A program made the position numbers and the translations under genes. Below the pieces are notes generated by a model. The model made no database searches. It had not been told where the DNA came from and was given only the letters and a program-made list of their open reading frames with translations. Positions 36,902 to 50,174 of a stretch of 64,000 bases of DNA are shown here, piece by piece. Every line of letters starts with the position of its first letter. Within the stretch, counting starts at the first letter, position 1. Source of the stretch: Vanilla planifolia (lineage: Eukaryota > Streptophyta > Magnoliopsida > Asparagales > Orchidaceae); assembly GCA_023846275.1 (NCBI GenBank), contig JAIUJO010000534.1:191001-255000 (forward strand), read 5' to 3'.

Positions 36902-38004
36902 TTTTTTCTAGCATTTTTTTCTTAAGGAGTGATAATTAATTTTAATAACATGTCAATATACAAAAAGTAAATTCTTAAAAAATTTATGATTAAAATTTTG
37001 GTAATTATTCTATAGCAACAACATTATAACATTATTTTAAATTTAATATAATAATAAATATGACATATTGTATAACATAATTAGATAATAAATTTAATTT
37101 TTATAACATTTAAAAAAAAACTTATTTAATAATAATAAATTAGCTTTAATTTAATTTTATATTAGTAAAATATGGTGTGTATGACAATTTCAAATAAAAT
37201 AATATCAAGTTCTTAAAAATAAAAATAGTAATTTTTTCCATTAATATTAAATAATATTTATATTTATAACTTATACTACGTCTAATAAATCTAATATATT
37301 ATAATATTTATATTATATATTATTTAATTACTTTTTTAAGAATAAATAAAATAATATTAAATTTATTATCGAAAATATTTTTTAAATATTCCTAATATTC
37401 TAATTTAAAGATAAATATCAATATTTTTATATTTCAAAATAATAAATATTATATATGATTAATTGTTTATAGTTATTAAATATTATAAGTTTAATAATTA
37501 AAAATTTGGCTTCTATTAAATTATTATTTTTTAATTATTTTCTCTTTATCTTAAAGCATAACATATTATTTCATTAACTTCTCTCTCTTATTATCATTCT
37601 CTAATTATCTCTTTATTCTTTGTTTTCTTACATTTTTCTCTAGCTCTCATCATTTAATAAGATTTAATAAAGCTCTTTTTTGCCATAGTCTATTATAAAA
37701 TATATATTTTTTAAATTTAAATTTTGATATTTATATTTATTATAGAATTTAAATTTTTATTTAAAAAATGATATGACAATGGTAAAAATTCTTATGTATT
37801 GATGTTATTTTTATTAATAATATTTATTATGAAATTATTTATTTTTTTATATAGACAAAATATTGATGTCATAATGTTTTATGACTTAAAAAAAAAGTAA
37901 AAAGTTTATTTAAAAGTGTATATGCTTGATATCATAAGAAATTTTAGAAATGGTTCACTTTCTTAAAAATATCATAGCACTTCGATTCTTTGTCTTTTGC
38001 ACGA
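36902..38004 (+). repeat. B-to-D fused spacer lacking monomer C
   Basis: The B spacer and a short tract (about 37530-37650) join at about 37645 to tctcatcatttaataag, the end of a C-to-D tract. This is a third, different C loss. Confidence 0.6.
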
Positions 38005-38122
38005 ATGTCAAACAACATCATCATCACAACACTTAATATCATTAAAACTCAAAAGTTAAGCATGCTTAGAAAAGCATAGTATTATGATGGTTGACCTCCT
38101 TTGAACTCCCTTTGTTGCACAT
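38005..38122 (+). pseudogene. 5S rRNA-like pseudogene, class D (D7)
   Basis: A 118-base segment with aacaacatcatcatcacaac, gttaagcatgcttag, tgatggttgacctcc and gttgcac. Confidence 0.8.
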
Positions 38123-39049
38123 ATTTTTCATGATATTCCTTTTCCTAATTATTTATAATTAATTTTTATCATATTCTAATTTTAAGAAAAAATAATTATA
38201 AAATGTAATTTATAATGAAAATTTCTTTGATTATTATTTAAAAATAACTTTAAAATATTAATATTAATTTAATATAATTTTTAATATGAAAAATTATACA
38301 ATATAATAAAATGTGAACTTTAATTCATTTTAAAATTATGAAAATGACATATATTAGCTATAATAAATTAGAATTAATTTTTGTTTATAATGTTATATAA
38401 ATGATTTGTGTAAAACATTTTATTATAGAAATATTTTTTTGTAGAATATTAGAGATACAAATAATGTTATATTAATTATCATAAAATTTTAAGCATTTGT
38501 AATATTCTAATATAATAATAAATCTCAAATATTTTATATATTTAAATATTATTAAATATTATATATAAATATCATATTATATTTTTAACTATTTATATTT
38601 AACTTTTACTTAATTATTTTTTAACTTTTTTCTTTATCTCAATGTCTCTAATATTCTCTCACTATTTTTCGTCTCATTTTATCATTCTTTTTTTGCCTCT
38701 TTGTTGCCTATTTTCATATATTTTTTTGGTCTCTTTCTCATTATTGTCATTTTCTACTTTTTTATTTCACATTTTAATATTTTTTATTTTTCATCTTTAC
38801 TATATTCTTTCTTTTCTTTTGATTTCTATTAAATCATCTATATCTCTGTATATTATTATCTTATTTTCTAGTTTTCTCTTTTCAAACTATAACTTTTACC
38901 CTCTTGTAGGATAGTTATCTCTATCTTTGTTATTTCTTTTTGAGGTTTTTAATTAAAAAAATTTAAGAAAATATTGTGTTGCATAATCTAATATATAATA
39001 TTTTTTAATAATTTTTTTAAATTGCACAACTTTCATAGAACATAACATA
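38123..39049 (+). repeat. D spacer ending at an orientation switch
   Basis: Polypyrimidine tract at about 38610-38930. The plus-oriented D spacer ends near 39005; by 39050 the sequence is a minus-oriented E tail. The intervening 45 bases are unassigned. Confidence 0.65.
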
Positions 39050-39253
39050 TTTTTAAAAAAAAATTAAATTTATATAACTTCACTTTTATATATTTGCTAA
39101 ACATTGTTAATAATAACTATAAATGCTGTACTAAAAAATTTTACAATGAATTAATATTTTATTCATTGGAATTCACTACATTTTAGTGAGCCTCACTAGA
39201 ATCATCTTCTTAAAATTAATTTTTTTCATAAGAAAAAAATATTACGAAAAAGT
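39050..39253 (-). repeat. Minus-oriented E-tail stub
   Basis: Reverse of the first roughly 200 bases after an E 5S copy, including gtgagcctcacta. The rest of the module is missing at the orientation switch. Confidence 0.7.
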
Positions 39254-39313
39254 ATGTGCTACTATTGGAGTTTTAATGGGATCTAGTGCTATAATACTAG
39301 TGTAGTCAAAAAG
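39254..39313 (-). pseudogene. 5S rRNA-like pseudogene, class E, internally deleted (E7r)
   Basis: Reading the minus strand, the 5' half through gatcccattaaaact is present and is joined to the last bases of the 3' end. The promoter region is missing. Confidence 0.72.
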
Positions 39314-39849
39314 CAAGCTTAAATATACTTTAAAAATTTTTCTTATGCTTATGATATTTTTCGTATTATATTATAATATAAATATTTTTTTTATTCAAAG
39401 ATAATAAAATAAATTATTATTTTTTATTACTTAGATATTATATCATAAGAATTTCTTTAATTTTATTATTAATATTATAATAAAAAAACTAAATTACTTA
39501 ATAAATATAAATAATAAAATATTTATTTATCATAAATATTATATATTAGACTATGCAACACAAAACTCCCTTAAATATTTGTAAATAATGAGTTCCAAAA
39601 GAGATAATAATGATGAGGATAACTACCCTATATGGGAGTGAAACTCATAGTTTGGTAAGAGAACACTAGAACATAAAATAATAATATGAAGAGATAGAGT
39701 TGATTTAATAAAGAGCAAAAGAAAAAAGAGAATATGAGAAAGAATAAAAATAAATAAAAAAATGTAAAAAAGTGAAATAAATAAATTGAAAAGGTAATAG
39801 AGACAAAAAGAAACAAAAAATATAAAGAGATTGGCAATAAAGAGGCAAA
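39314..39849 (-). repeat. Reverse D-to-E spacer, shortened
   Basis: Purine-rich tract at about 39600-39848, joined directly to the D 5S copy. The usual post-5S A+T spacer of about 450 bases is missing. Confidence 0.65.
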
Positions 39850-39913
39850 AAAGCATGCTTAACTTTGGAGCTCTAATGTTATCGAGTGTTATGATGTTCA
39901 TGTGGTTAAACAT
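39850..39913 (-). pseudogene. 5S rRNA-like pseudogene, class D, 3' truncated (D8r)
   Basis: On the minus strand it runs from the 5' end through actcgataac, gagctccaaa and gttaagcatgctt, then breaks off into the spacer tract. The box C region and 3' end are lost. Confidence 0.75.
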
Positions 39914-41229
39914 TAATGGAAAAGACAAAGAATCGATGTCTAGGATTTCTTTTGAGATAATGAACTTTTTACAAAATTTTCTAAATTATCAAGCATATAC
40001 ACTTTTAAATAAACTTTATGCTTTTATATAAGTCATAAAATTTTATGATATCAAAAATGTTTTTCTATAAAATTAATAAATAATTTAATAAACAAATACT
40101 TTTTATAATATTAGCATTAATAGATATGATTTTATTTTATTATCATATCATTCCTTAAATAGAAATTTGAATTACATAATAAATATAAATAGCAAGATTT
40201 AAATTTATAGAAAATATTTTATAATAGTTTATGTCAAAAATGTGCTTTATTAAATATTATTAAATGATGAGATAAAAATGAGATAATGGAGATGGAGATA
40301 ACTTTTTATATAAGAGAGAATGTCACAAATTAATAAGATAAAAAGAGATAGGAAAATAATAACAGAGAGATGAGAGATGATTTAACAAAGAAAAAAAGTA
40401 ACATCAAAGAGAAATGATAAATAAAAAAGTAGAATAGTGAGAAGGAGAAAAAGGAGATGTACAGTAATGAAAGACAGTCCAAGAACCTAAAGGGATAAAG
40501 AATGAAGAGAGAAAAAAGAGAATGATTAAAATAAAGAGAAGAAAGTGACAGAATTTGAGAGATATTAAGATAAAGAGAAAATATTGATAGAAAAAAGTAA
40601 ATAGAAGTGAAACATTTATAATTAAACTTATAAAGTTTATTAAATATTAATATTTAATAATTTATATAATATTAAATAAAAACATTATATAAAAACTATT
40701 TTAGATTAATTTTAATTTCGAAATAGTAAAATTATTTAAAAAATACTTTGACTATTAATTTAATATTATTTTTTTCAAAGTTGAAATTGAAAAATTAATT
40801 AAATAACCAATATTATGATTATGCTAGTATGTTACCTTTATTTGATATGATATATGTGTTAAAAATAAATAATATTTATCACTATATTATGATTATGCTA
40901 ATATGTTTCCTTTATTTAATATTATTATATTTAAAAAGTTTTGTACACAACATATATATATTATTATAAACATAAATTAACTGTTATTAATTATTTTAAT
41001 AAGCATTTTTCCTAATATTAAACTATTTTAAAATTAATTTTTTATTATATCTTTATTTTTCAAATTATTTTTACATGAAATTGACAAAAATATTACAAAG
41101 TTGTTGTTTAAAGTTAAATACAATTAAAGAATCTATAAACTTTTATTTATAATCATTAAAATTTTCAAAATTAATATGTTATAAACGTAAATCATCAATC
41201 ATGAGAAAAAAATAATGCTATGAACAAAT
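39914..41229 (-). repeat. Reverse C-to-D spacer
   Basis: Purine-rich tract at about 40280-40600. A 74-base-period duplication containing tattatgattatgcta lies at about 40806-40920. No gene is visible. Confidence 0.65.
40806..40920 (-). repeat. Imperfect two-copy tandem repeat, period about 74
   Basis: The motif tattatgattatgcta starts at 40811 and again at 40885, each followed by a related tttcctttattt-like stretch. Confidence 0.7.
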
Positions 41230-41343
41230 ATGTGTAACAACACTTTCAAGTGGATGCCTATCGAAAAAATATTCTTGACCAAGCAAACTTAACATTGTAG
41301 TACTAATGTGATCCAGTGGTATAACACTAATGTGGTTGTGCAT
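41230..41343 (-). pseudogene. 5S rRNA-like pseudogene, class C (C4r)
   Basis: A 114-base minus-strand segment with the class C markers atcacattagtactac, gttaagtttgcttgg and cacttgaaag. Confidence 0.78.
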
Positions 41344-42523
41344 GAATAAAAATGACAAATATAATATTAGTATTATTATTTGCCACAAAATAATGAATTT
41401 TAGTATATTCAAGTAATAATATTATTATTTGTGCAAAATGCATAAAATATTACATAAACTATTATTTTCTATAACGTGGACAATAATACATATAATTTTT
41501 TGTTTTGTTATGTTATTAGTTTTATTAATAAAAAATCTTATTATATAAAAAAAAATAAATAAAAGAATGAGGTAATATAAATAGAGATAGCTATTTTAAA
41601 AGAAAAAAGCATAGATCGATAAGTGTAAGGTAAAGAGAAAAATAATTATATAAAGAGCTAAAAAACTATATATTAAAGAGAAAAAGAAATAAGAGAACAT
41701 AAAAAAGATAGGGATAATTAAAAAAAAGAGAGAGAAATGACAATGTAAAATAGAATAAAAGAGAGAGAAAAAAGCCAAGAAACATATTAGAAAATAAAAA
41801 ATAAAGAAACAAATTATACAACGATAACAAGAGAAATAAGTAAATGGGAGAATATATTATTCATTAAGATAAAGAGAAAATAATGAAAAAATAATTCAAT
41901 AAAAGCTTAATTTTAATAATTAAACTTATAATATTTATCCAATATAAAAAATTAATCACAAATGCAATTCCTTAATTTTGACAAACAAAAATATTAAGAT
42001 TTATCATTATATTCGAATATTAGAAATATTTAAAGAATATTTTCAATTATTAATTTAATATTATTTCATTCATTCTTAATAAAATAAATAAAATAATATA
42101 TAATATAAATATGATAATGTATTAAATCTTTTTGACATAATATAAGTAATAGATATAAAAATTTTCTAATATTAAATTAAAAGTTTTGATTTTTATTTTT
42201 TAAAACATTATACTAATTTATTTCAAAATATTATACACACTGTACACTTACTATTAAAAACAAAAATTAAAGCTAACTTATTATAATTCACAAAAGTTAT
42301 TTTGCTCAATATTAAAAAAATTAAATTTATTTTTTAATTATATTATATAATATGTCAAGTTTATTATTACATTAAATTGTTAATAAAATTATCATGTTGT
42401 TATTAAATACTAATTACAAAATTTCCAATTATAAATTTTCTTTTTTAAGAATTTACTTTTTTGTATATTGACATATTATTAAAATTAATTATCACACTTT
42501 AAGAAAAAATTATATGAACAAAT
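41344..42523 (-). repeat. Reverse B-to-C spacer
   Basis: Purine-rich tract at about 41575-41880. No gene is visible. Confidence 0.65.
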
Positions 42524-42641
42524 GTGTGCAACACAATAACTTTTTACAACGCTACCAATCCCAATATTACTCTTGCCTAAGAATGTCTAACTCTGAAGTT
42601 CTAATGAGATCTAACGTTATAATGTTAGTGTAGCCATACAT
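42524..42641 (-). pseudogene. 5S rRNA-like pseudogene, class B (B5r)
   Basis: A 118-base minus-strand segment. It keeps gatctcattagaacttc, gttagacattcttaggcaag, gggattggtagc and gttgcac. Confidence 0.8.
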
Positions 42642-42752
42642 GCATGCAAAAGTTAATTTATCGCAATTGTGTAATTATTATCTTGTTAATAGTAAACCAT
42701 TTCTATAATAATCTCAATAATCAAGTATATTTACTTTTTCTAAAAAAGTATG

Positions 42753-42825
<73 letters not shown>

Positions 42826-43850
42826 TATTTACATAAAATTCAGAAAACAAATTACACAAACTATTATTTTCGAAAATGTTTACATTAATACATCAGATTT
42901 TTTTTAATAGATTAGCTTTCTTATCGATAAAAAATAATAATAATAAAAAATAATAAATAACAAAAAATAATAATTATCGTTAATATTATATATTAAACTA
43001 TGCAATACGAGAGGTTTCTTAACTATTATTAATTGATAAAAAAAAAAGATAATGGAGAAAGAAATAACAATTCTATGAGATAGATAAGTTACAAATTAAT
43101 AACAATAAAATAAAGTGAAATATAATAATACAAAAAGATGAGAGATTATTTAATGAAGGAGGAAAGAAAAAGGAGAAGATAGAGTAGATAAACTAAAAAA
43201 AATTAAAAAAAGTGAGAAATAAGAAATTAAAATACGATAAAAGAGACAGCTGCAAAGAAAAATATCAAGAGATAGAGAATGAAGAGAAAAAAGATTAACA
43301 ATAGAGTAGAGAAAGAAGTGATACAAAATGATTGACATTAAGATAATGAGAAAAAAGCATAAGTAAAGTAATTGAATAAAAGTTAAATCTTAACAGTAAA
43401 ACTTATAATATTTATAAAATATAATAATTTAATCATATACAATATTTTATAATAATAAAAATATACAAAATAATTTTTTATTTATTATTATTATAGTATT
43501 TTATAAGTATTTAAAATATTTTTTGATTGTTAATTTTCTATTATTTTTTTATATCAAATTGTCTCCAATATAATATTTATATTTTTAAAGAATTTAATAA
43601 AAAATATATTTATTTTATTATAAATATAAATTAATTCAAATTTATAATAATTAATATAGGTTATTTGGCTTAATATTCTATGAAGTGCCCTATTTATGAT
43701 TACTTAAAATGGATAATAATTTAATGAAGTTACTTTTAAAAATTCATTACTACAATGGTAATCATGAACTTTCCCTTCAAATAAATAATTTTTTACATTA
43801 TGATATGATGAAAATGTCCATAATTAAGAAAAGGAATGTTATATAAATGT
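42642..43850 (-). repeat. Reverse A-to-B spacer with a TA microsatellite
   Basis: TA run at 42755-42823 and purine-rich tract at about 43030-43370. The Tyr/Ile-rich 87-codon open frame is an artefact of the TA run. Confidence 0.65.
42755..42823. repeat. TA dinucleotide microsatellite, about 69 bases
   Basis: Pure TA repeat, uninterrupted, in the spacer upstream of B5r. It is at a different position in the monomer from the TA run at 24087. Confidence 0.95.
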
Positions 43851-43967
43851 ATGTGCAACACTAGACGTTTGGTGAGGTCACCCATCCCAATGCAACTATC
43901 ACCCAAGCATGCTTAACATTGGAGTTTTAATGAGATTCAATGGTAAAATGCTTGTGTGGTTGAACAT
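43851..43967 (-). pseudogene. 5S rRNA-like pseudogene, class A (A7r)
   Basis: A 117-base minus-strand segment and one of the best class A copies: gttaagcatgcttgggtgat, gggatgggtgacctc (a match to the usual box C region) and gttgcac. Confidence 0.88.
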
Positions 43968-44605
43968 ATTTTTGAAAGAAAAAATACAATAATAATGTGA
44001 TTATTATTTTTCATGACAATGAAGCATTTCTAAAATTCTTTAATTTATCAAGAATATACTATTTTAATTAACATTTATGCACATCATATGTTTCATAATA
44101 TATTATAATATATTTATTTGATTTTAAAAAATTATTAAAAAAATACATAAACTATTATTTAAAAAAATAAATAAATGTTAGTGAATGAAATTTTCTTCCA
44201 TTATGTTACTTTACTTATAAATTAAAATATAAATTATGTAATAAAAAGTATTAATATTAAACTATATGATGGGTGGAAATGGTGGCAAAAAGTCAAAGAT
44301 AATTATTCTATAAGCGACAGAAATTCATGCATTGATAAAAGCAAAAAAGAGGTAAATAATAACAGAGTGAGATGAGAGATGATTTAATAAAGACGTGAAG
44401 AAAATGGAACATAAAAAAGATCGAAAGAATAAATAAGTGTAAGAGAGATAAATAATAAAGAAGAGAAGTACAGTAAAAAATAGGCCAAAAAGAATCTAAA
44501 AAAATATGGAGTATGAAAACACAAATAAAAGCATGATAAATGATTGAGAGAAAAGATATAAAAAATAATATTAGACATTAAGATGAAGAGAAATATGTGA
44601 CAAAA
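43968..44605 (-). repeat. Reverse E-to-A spacer
   Basis: A upstream block, then a purine-rich tract at about 44290-44605. No gene is visible. Confidence 0.65.
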
Positions 44606-46316
44606 ATAATTTAAAAAAACTTCATCGTCAAAAATAAACCCTAGTGAACAGAAACAATGAATGATATCTAGATATGAACAAGTTCGGCAATAACTAATTC
44701 AAAACATTTTATTTTTTAACAAAAAAAATGGACTAAGCAACTCAATAACCAAATAAAAATAGCTTGCCAAAAATTCACGGGCCATCATAGTGAAACACAA
44801 ATCAGCAATTCAAAAAACTAAATAAATGAAGCTAAAATGCAAATCAGCAAATTCAAAAAAAAAATTGAAGCCCCTTCCGGCAGACACGTTGGATGTCGAG
44901 TCCACAACAATTCAAAAAAGAAAACATTTAAGCCCACCATCAGAAAGATTTAGATACTTGAGTTTGAAACCTCTTACTACATCCAGGCCACTGAATGATC
45001 AGGCTACTCGAGTCAAAAATTAGGTAACCACAGCTAATAAAATTCATCGCACAGTTGCTTCACATGAAAACAATAGCTATATGCTGAAAAGTCCAAAGAA
45101 AATTTTCCAAGTGGGATAAAAGAAGTGAACTCTTTGACACCATGAATTGAAGAATCGTGGGATTAATGTGCGCGGTCTAATGGTGCATTTTAATCAAACA
45201 AGCCCCACCATTGTTTATCATTTAAACTATTAATTTTCTCAATCGTGCAATCGCGTAGAGTCGCCATCGCACCATCAGCATTTCTTCCACTCGATAGTTC
45301 AGTCTCTCCAACAAATCATTATTTTCATCTAACGGACACGATAAATTTCATATTTATGAGTGCACAGATTCGACAGAGTCTGTCCGATCACATAGTTTTT
45401 GCAGCCGAATGATCCGAGGGATCGAACGGCTACTATGCTATGGTTATTTTAGACGTTATTTCGAGCCATTGGAGAGTTTTTATTTTTTAATTTCCCAAAA
45501 AAATTATTTGTAAAGTGCCAAAAAATATGGCAAATAAATGAGGTGTTTAGTAACTACTTTTAACCATTAAAAAATGAAAATAAATAAGAGCATTGTGTAG
45601 AAAAATAAGAAAATTTTCTGTGTGATTCAAAGAAGAAAAATTAAAGATGTTAGCAACTTATTTCCAAAGCCATTTTTATATGCTACTAAGCCACTCACTT
45701 GTCAAATTCTTCAGATTCTTTTCCTTTCAAATTAGCTAAGTAATTAATTTTCTTGATCTTTAATTTATTCAATTAAAATATTTTTTTGATTATTAATTAT
45801 TTCAGCAAGTATAGCATTTTGGTTATATTGATTTTGACATTCGTTCACTGAATATTTTTTTGCCATTCTTAGTTCTTCATAAGGCTATAGTAGCCTGTCT
45901 TATTTCTTTCATTATATGAACGTAGTAATCTATCTCATTTGTCTCTTGGTTGCTACCCATCTTTTTATGAAAGACTTATATCGAGTTTTGTTTCTCACAT
46001 TTTTTTGGAGTAGATATATCCTTGCTTTATAAGCAGAACAACTTAAAAATTGATTGTGTATATTTTTTATCATTTTTTTCAATTACTCGACTTCCATAAA
46101 ACTTGATATATTTTTAAAATAAAATTAAATTTATATAACACAACTTTTATATTTTGATTAAACATTATTAAAAATTATTATAAATATGATACTAAAATAT
46201 TTTATAATAAATCAATGTTTTATTTATAGGAATTCACCACCCTCTTAGTGCGCCTCACTTCAAATATATTATTAATGTTTTTTCATCAGAAAAAAGAGTG
46301 TTATGAAAAAAATATA
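44606..46316 (-). repeat. E-tail module 7, minus orientation
   Basis: Complete tail on the minus strand with core at about 44630-45500, including ggtaaccacagctaataaaa (reverse) and cgatcggac-like motifs. The 65-codon plus-strand frame at 44826 is not recognisable. Confidence 0.78.
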
Positions 46317-46425
46317 TACAGCAAATGGAATTCTCAAGAAGTGACCCATCTAATTAATACTCTAGCATGCTTAGCTTTCGAGTTCTAATGGGATGTTGTT
46401 CTATAATGTAGGTGTGGTCGCAAAT
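46317..46425 (-). pseudogene. 5S rRNA-like pseudogene, class E (E8r)
   Basis: Minus-strand segment of 109 bases with gaccacacctacattatag, aactcgaaagctaagcatgc and gatgggtcacttcttgag. About 8 bases are missing after the A-box, and the 3' end is altered. Confidence 0.8.
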
Positions 46426-47439
46426 ACAAGCAAAAAATCACAATTTGCGTAATCATTGCTTTAAAAATAATGAATAATTTAAAAATTTTTTAATTTAACA
46501 AGTAAATGTAATTCAAAATTTTTCTTATGCTTATCAAATTTGTCATATTATATTATAATATAAATATTTTATTTTTATATCATAGATTTTATTTCACAAT
46601 AACTTTTTAAATTTTAATATCATTCTTATAAATTAAAAAAATTCTTCATAAATGTAAACAATAAGGTATATATTTATCATAAATATTATAGATTAGAGAG
46701 TGCAACACATTATTTGCATAAAAATTTTCTATTAACGAGCTCAAAAAGAGATAATAAAGATAGAGATAACTGTCTTATAAGGGAGTAAAAGTCATAGTTT
46801 GATAAGAATAAACTAAAATATAAAATAATAATATAGAGAGATATAGATGATTTAATAAAGAGAAAAAGGAAAGAGTGAATAGAGAAAACATAAGAAAATA
46901 AATTAAAAAAATAATAGAGAAATAAAAAAGAAGAAAATTATAATAGAGAGAGCAAGTGACAAAAAATATATGGAGATATGTAACAAAATTGAAAAAAAAA
47001 AGAACGATAAAAGGAGAGAAAAAAGTAAGAGGATAGTAGAGAAATTGAGATAAAGAGAAGAAATTAGAAAAATAATTAATTAAAACATTAGATAGACATT
47101 ATAAAATATTTTTTTTATCTCTGATATTCCATAACATAATATTTTTATTTCTGATATTCCATAACATATTATTTTTATAAACATAAATTAATTCTTATTT
47201 ATTAAACTAATATAAAATAATTTTCTTAATATTAAAGTAAATTAAAATTAATATTTAATTATATCATATAATATGTCATATTGATTATTATATTAAATTA
47301 ATATTAACATTTTAAATTTAATTTTAAAAACTAATTAAGAAAATTTTCATTATAAATTATCTTTAGTAAATATTTTTTCTTAAAATCAGAATATTATAAA
47401 AATAATTATCTATAATTAAAAAAAGAATGCCATGAAAAA
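46426..47439 (-). repeat. Reverse D-to-E spacer
   Basis: Purine-rich tract at about 46735-47080, then a two-copy 30-base tandem repeat at 47118-47177. Shorter than the plus-strand D spacers. Confidence 0.65.
47118..47177 (-). repeat. Two-copy tandem repeat, period 30
   Basis: The sequence ctgatattccataacat occurs at 47121 and 47151 with matching flanks. Confidence 0.85.
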
Positions 47440-47557
47440 ATATGCAACAATTGAAGTTTAAAAGTGGTCAACAATATTAATACTATATTTTTCTAAGCAT
47501 GCTCAACTTTTGAGTTCAAATGATATCGAGTGTTATGATAGCGATATGGTTAGACAT
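47440..47557 (-). pseudogene. 5S rRNA-like pseudogene, class D (D9r)
   Basis: A 118-base minus-strand segment with actcgatatcatttgaactc, gttgagcatgcttag and the class D 3' end. Confidence 0.8.
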
Positions 47558-48872
47558 TCATGCAAAAAAACAAAAAAACAAAAAATGAAAGTGCTTAGAT
47601 TTTTTTAAGCTAACAAACTATTCCTAAAATTTTCTAAACTATCAAGAATATACTTTTAAATAAACTTTGTACTTTTATATAAGTCATAAAATATTATGTT
47701 ATGAATATTTTATTTTATAAAACAAATAATTACATAATAAATATTTTTAATAATATTAATATTAATAAATATTAATTTATTTCATTATCATAACATTCTT
47801 TAAAAATATTTAAATTAAATGATAAATATAAATAGCAACATATAAATTTACAAAAAATATTTTATAGTAGACTATGTCAAAATTGGTATTTATTAAATAT
47901 TATTAAATGATGAGTTCAAAATGAGATAATATAGATGGAGATAACTTTTTATATAAAAGAGAAAGCCATAGATTAATAAGATAAAAATATATAAGAAAAT
48001 AATAACAGAGAAAGATGAGAGATGATTTAAATAATTAAAAAAACATAAAAGAGATAAAGATAAAAAATAAAAAAAATAGAGAGGGAATAAGAAAAATTGG
48101 ACGTATAGTAAAGACAGAGTGTCCATGAAAATTAAAATATAAAGAATGAAGAGAGAAAAAAGAGAATGACCAAAAAAGGAAGAAGAAAGTGAGAGAATTT
48201 GACAAACATTGAGACAAACAGAAAAAATTGATAGAAAAAATTAAATAAAATAAAACATTAATAATTAAAGTTATAAAATTCATTAGATATTAGGAGTTAA
48301 TCATATATAATATTTAATATTTAAAAATATAAAAACTATTTTCGATTAATTATTATTTTGAAATCTCACAAATAATTAAAAATTATTTTCACTATTAATT
48401 TAATATTTATTTTTTATACTTGAAATTAAATAATTAATTAAATAATATATTTTATAATTATTCTAACGTATTACCTTTATTTGACATAATATAGCTATAA
48501 AAATAAATAATATTTAATACTAATGATTTTAGATAAGATTTCCAATATTTAATAATTTAATATTACTATATTTAAAAAGGTTTTATACAAAAAACATATA
48601 TATTATTATAAACATAAATTAATTCTTGCTTATTACATTTTTAATAAACATTTTTCTCGTTATTCAAATATTATTAAATTTTACTTTTTACTATATCATC
48701 TTTTTTCTAATTTATTATTACATGAAATTGACAAAAATAATAAAAAGGTGTTATTAATAATTACATACAAAAATAGAATTTATAAACTATAATTTATAAT
48801 CGTTTAAATTTTTAAAATTATGTGATTAAAATAAATTTATATTCATTAGAAAAAATAATGCCATGAAAAAAT
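47558..48872 (-). repeat. Reverse C-to-D spacer
   Basis: Purine-rich tract at about 47920-48260. Overlapping minus-strand open frames here are hydrophobic low-complexity. Confidence 0.65.
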
Positions 48873-48986
48873 ATATGTAACAACACTTTCAAGTAGACAC
48901 CCATCTAAAATTTATTCTCAACCAAGTAAACTTAACATTGCAGTCCTAATGTGATCCATTGCTATGATACTAGTGTGGTCAAATAT
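48873..48986 (-). pseudogene. 5S rRNA-like pseudogene, class C (C5r)
   Basis: A 114-base minus-strand segment with gaccacactagtatcatagc, gttaagtttacttgg and cacttgaaag. Confidence 0.78.
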
Positions 48987-50063
48987 GAATAGAAATTACA
49001 AATAATCATAATTGTGTGATTATTGTCTTAAAAATATTTAATTGTGACGTATTCAAGTAATAATATATTATTTGTGTAAAATGCATAAAATATTGCATAA
49101 ATTGCTATTTTTATAAGATCGATATCAATCCATATGTTTTTTCTTTTGTTATGTTACCATTTTTATAAATAAAAAAAATCAAATTATATAAAAAATATAA
49201 AAATTAGAAAGAGATAATACAAATAGAGACAAATATTTTAAAAAAAGGAAAAACTCATAAATTGATAAGTGTAAGATAAAGAGAAAAATAGTAATAAAGA
49301 ATGATTAAAGATGGTTTATTAAAGAGGAAAAAATGAGAGAATGTAAAAGAGATAGGGACAATAAATAAAAAAATAAATGGGAAGGAGAAATTAGAAAGGA
49401 AAAAAGAATAAAAGAGAGAGAAAGATGCCAAAAAGAAAATAAGAAAATAAAAAACAACGAGATAAATTAGAGAATGATCATAAGAGATAGAAGTAAATGA
49501 TAGAATATGTTATACATTAAGATAAAGAGAAAATAATGAAAAAAATAATTTAATAAAGGCTAAATTCTAATAATTAAATTATAATATTTATAAAATATTA
49601 AAAATTAATCACATGTAATTTTCATTAATTTTAAAATAAAAAACTTCTGAGGTTTAATGTTATATTAGAATAGCATAAATATCTAAAGCATATTTTCAAC
49701 TATTAATTTAATGAAGGAGAAAAGAAAAACAGAGAAATAATAAATTAAAAAAGGATAGAGGAGAGAGAGAAGTGAGGAAAATATTAAAAGATAGACTTCC
49801 AATATTTATTTAATTCTTATTTATTGATTTTTTAATAAAAAGTTATCTCAATATTAGTCTATATTAAATGTTTTTTATTATAACATATATTTTTTCATAT
49901 TTATTTTTAAATGAAAATTATAAAAATATTAGAAATTTATTATTAAAAATTAAATAAAAATTAGATTTTGTAAACTATAATTTATATACATTTAAATTTT
50001 TAAAATAAACATGTTATAAAATAAAATTATCATTCATTTAGAAAAATAATACTATGAACAAAT
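48987..50063 (-). repeat. Composite reverse spacer: A/C fusion followed by a C-tail join
   Basis: Purine tract at about 49190-49530. At about 49712 it carries the A-to-C fusion join seen at 12075 and 24590, in reverse. At about 49800 a second join leads into a C-type spacer, so A and its spacer are missing and two C copies are neighbours. Confidence 0.65.
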
Positions 50064-50174
50064 ATGTGTAACACTTTCAAGTGGACAACAATCTAAAATG
50101 TTTTCTCAACTAAGCGCACTTAACATTGCAGTACTAATGTGATCAAGTGCTATAATACTTGTGTAATCATATAT
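50064..50174 (-). pseudogene. 5S rRNA-like pseudogene, class C (C6r)
   Basis: Minus-strand segment of 111 bases with gatcacattagtactgc, gttaagtgcgcttag and cacttgaaag. Three bases are missing near the 3' end. Confidence 0.78.

Larger units (their letters stand above)
39050..44605 (-). repeat. Inverted higher-order repeat unit, A-B-C-D-E read on the minus strand
   Basis: Read right to left this segment holds A (43851-43967), B (42524-42641), C (41230-41343), a truncated D (39850-39913), an internally deleted E (39254-39313) and a stub of the E tail ending at about 39050. It shows the same monomer order as the plus-strand unit and so supports a true higher-order repeat. The E tail is cut short where orientation changes. 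Confidence 0.8.

Noticed and set aside
42755..42823. Open frame coding a Tyr/Ile repeat protein
   Set aside because: It is a translation of a TA microsatellite.
44826..45023. 65-codon plus-strand open frame rich in Lys
   Set aside because: It runs antisense through the tail core, begins in an A-rich stretch, and has no counterpart that I could follow in other modules.
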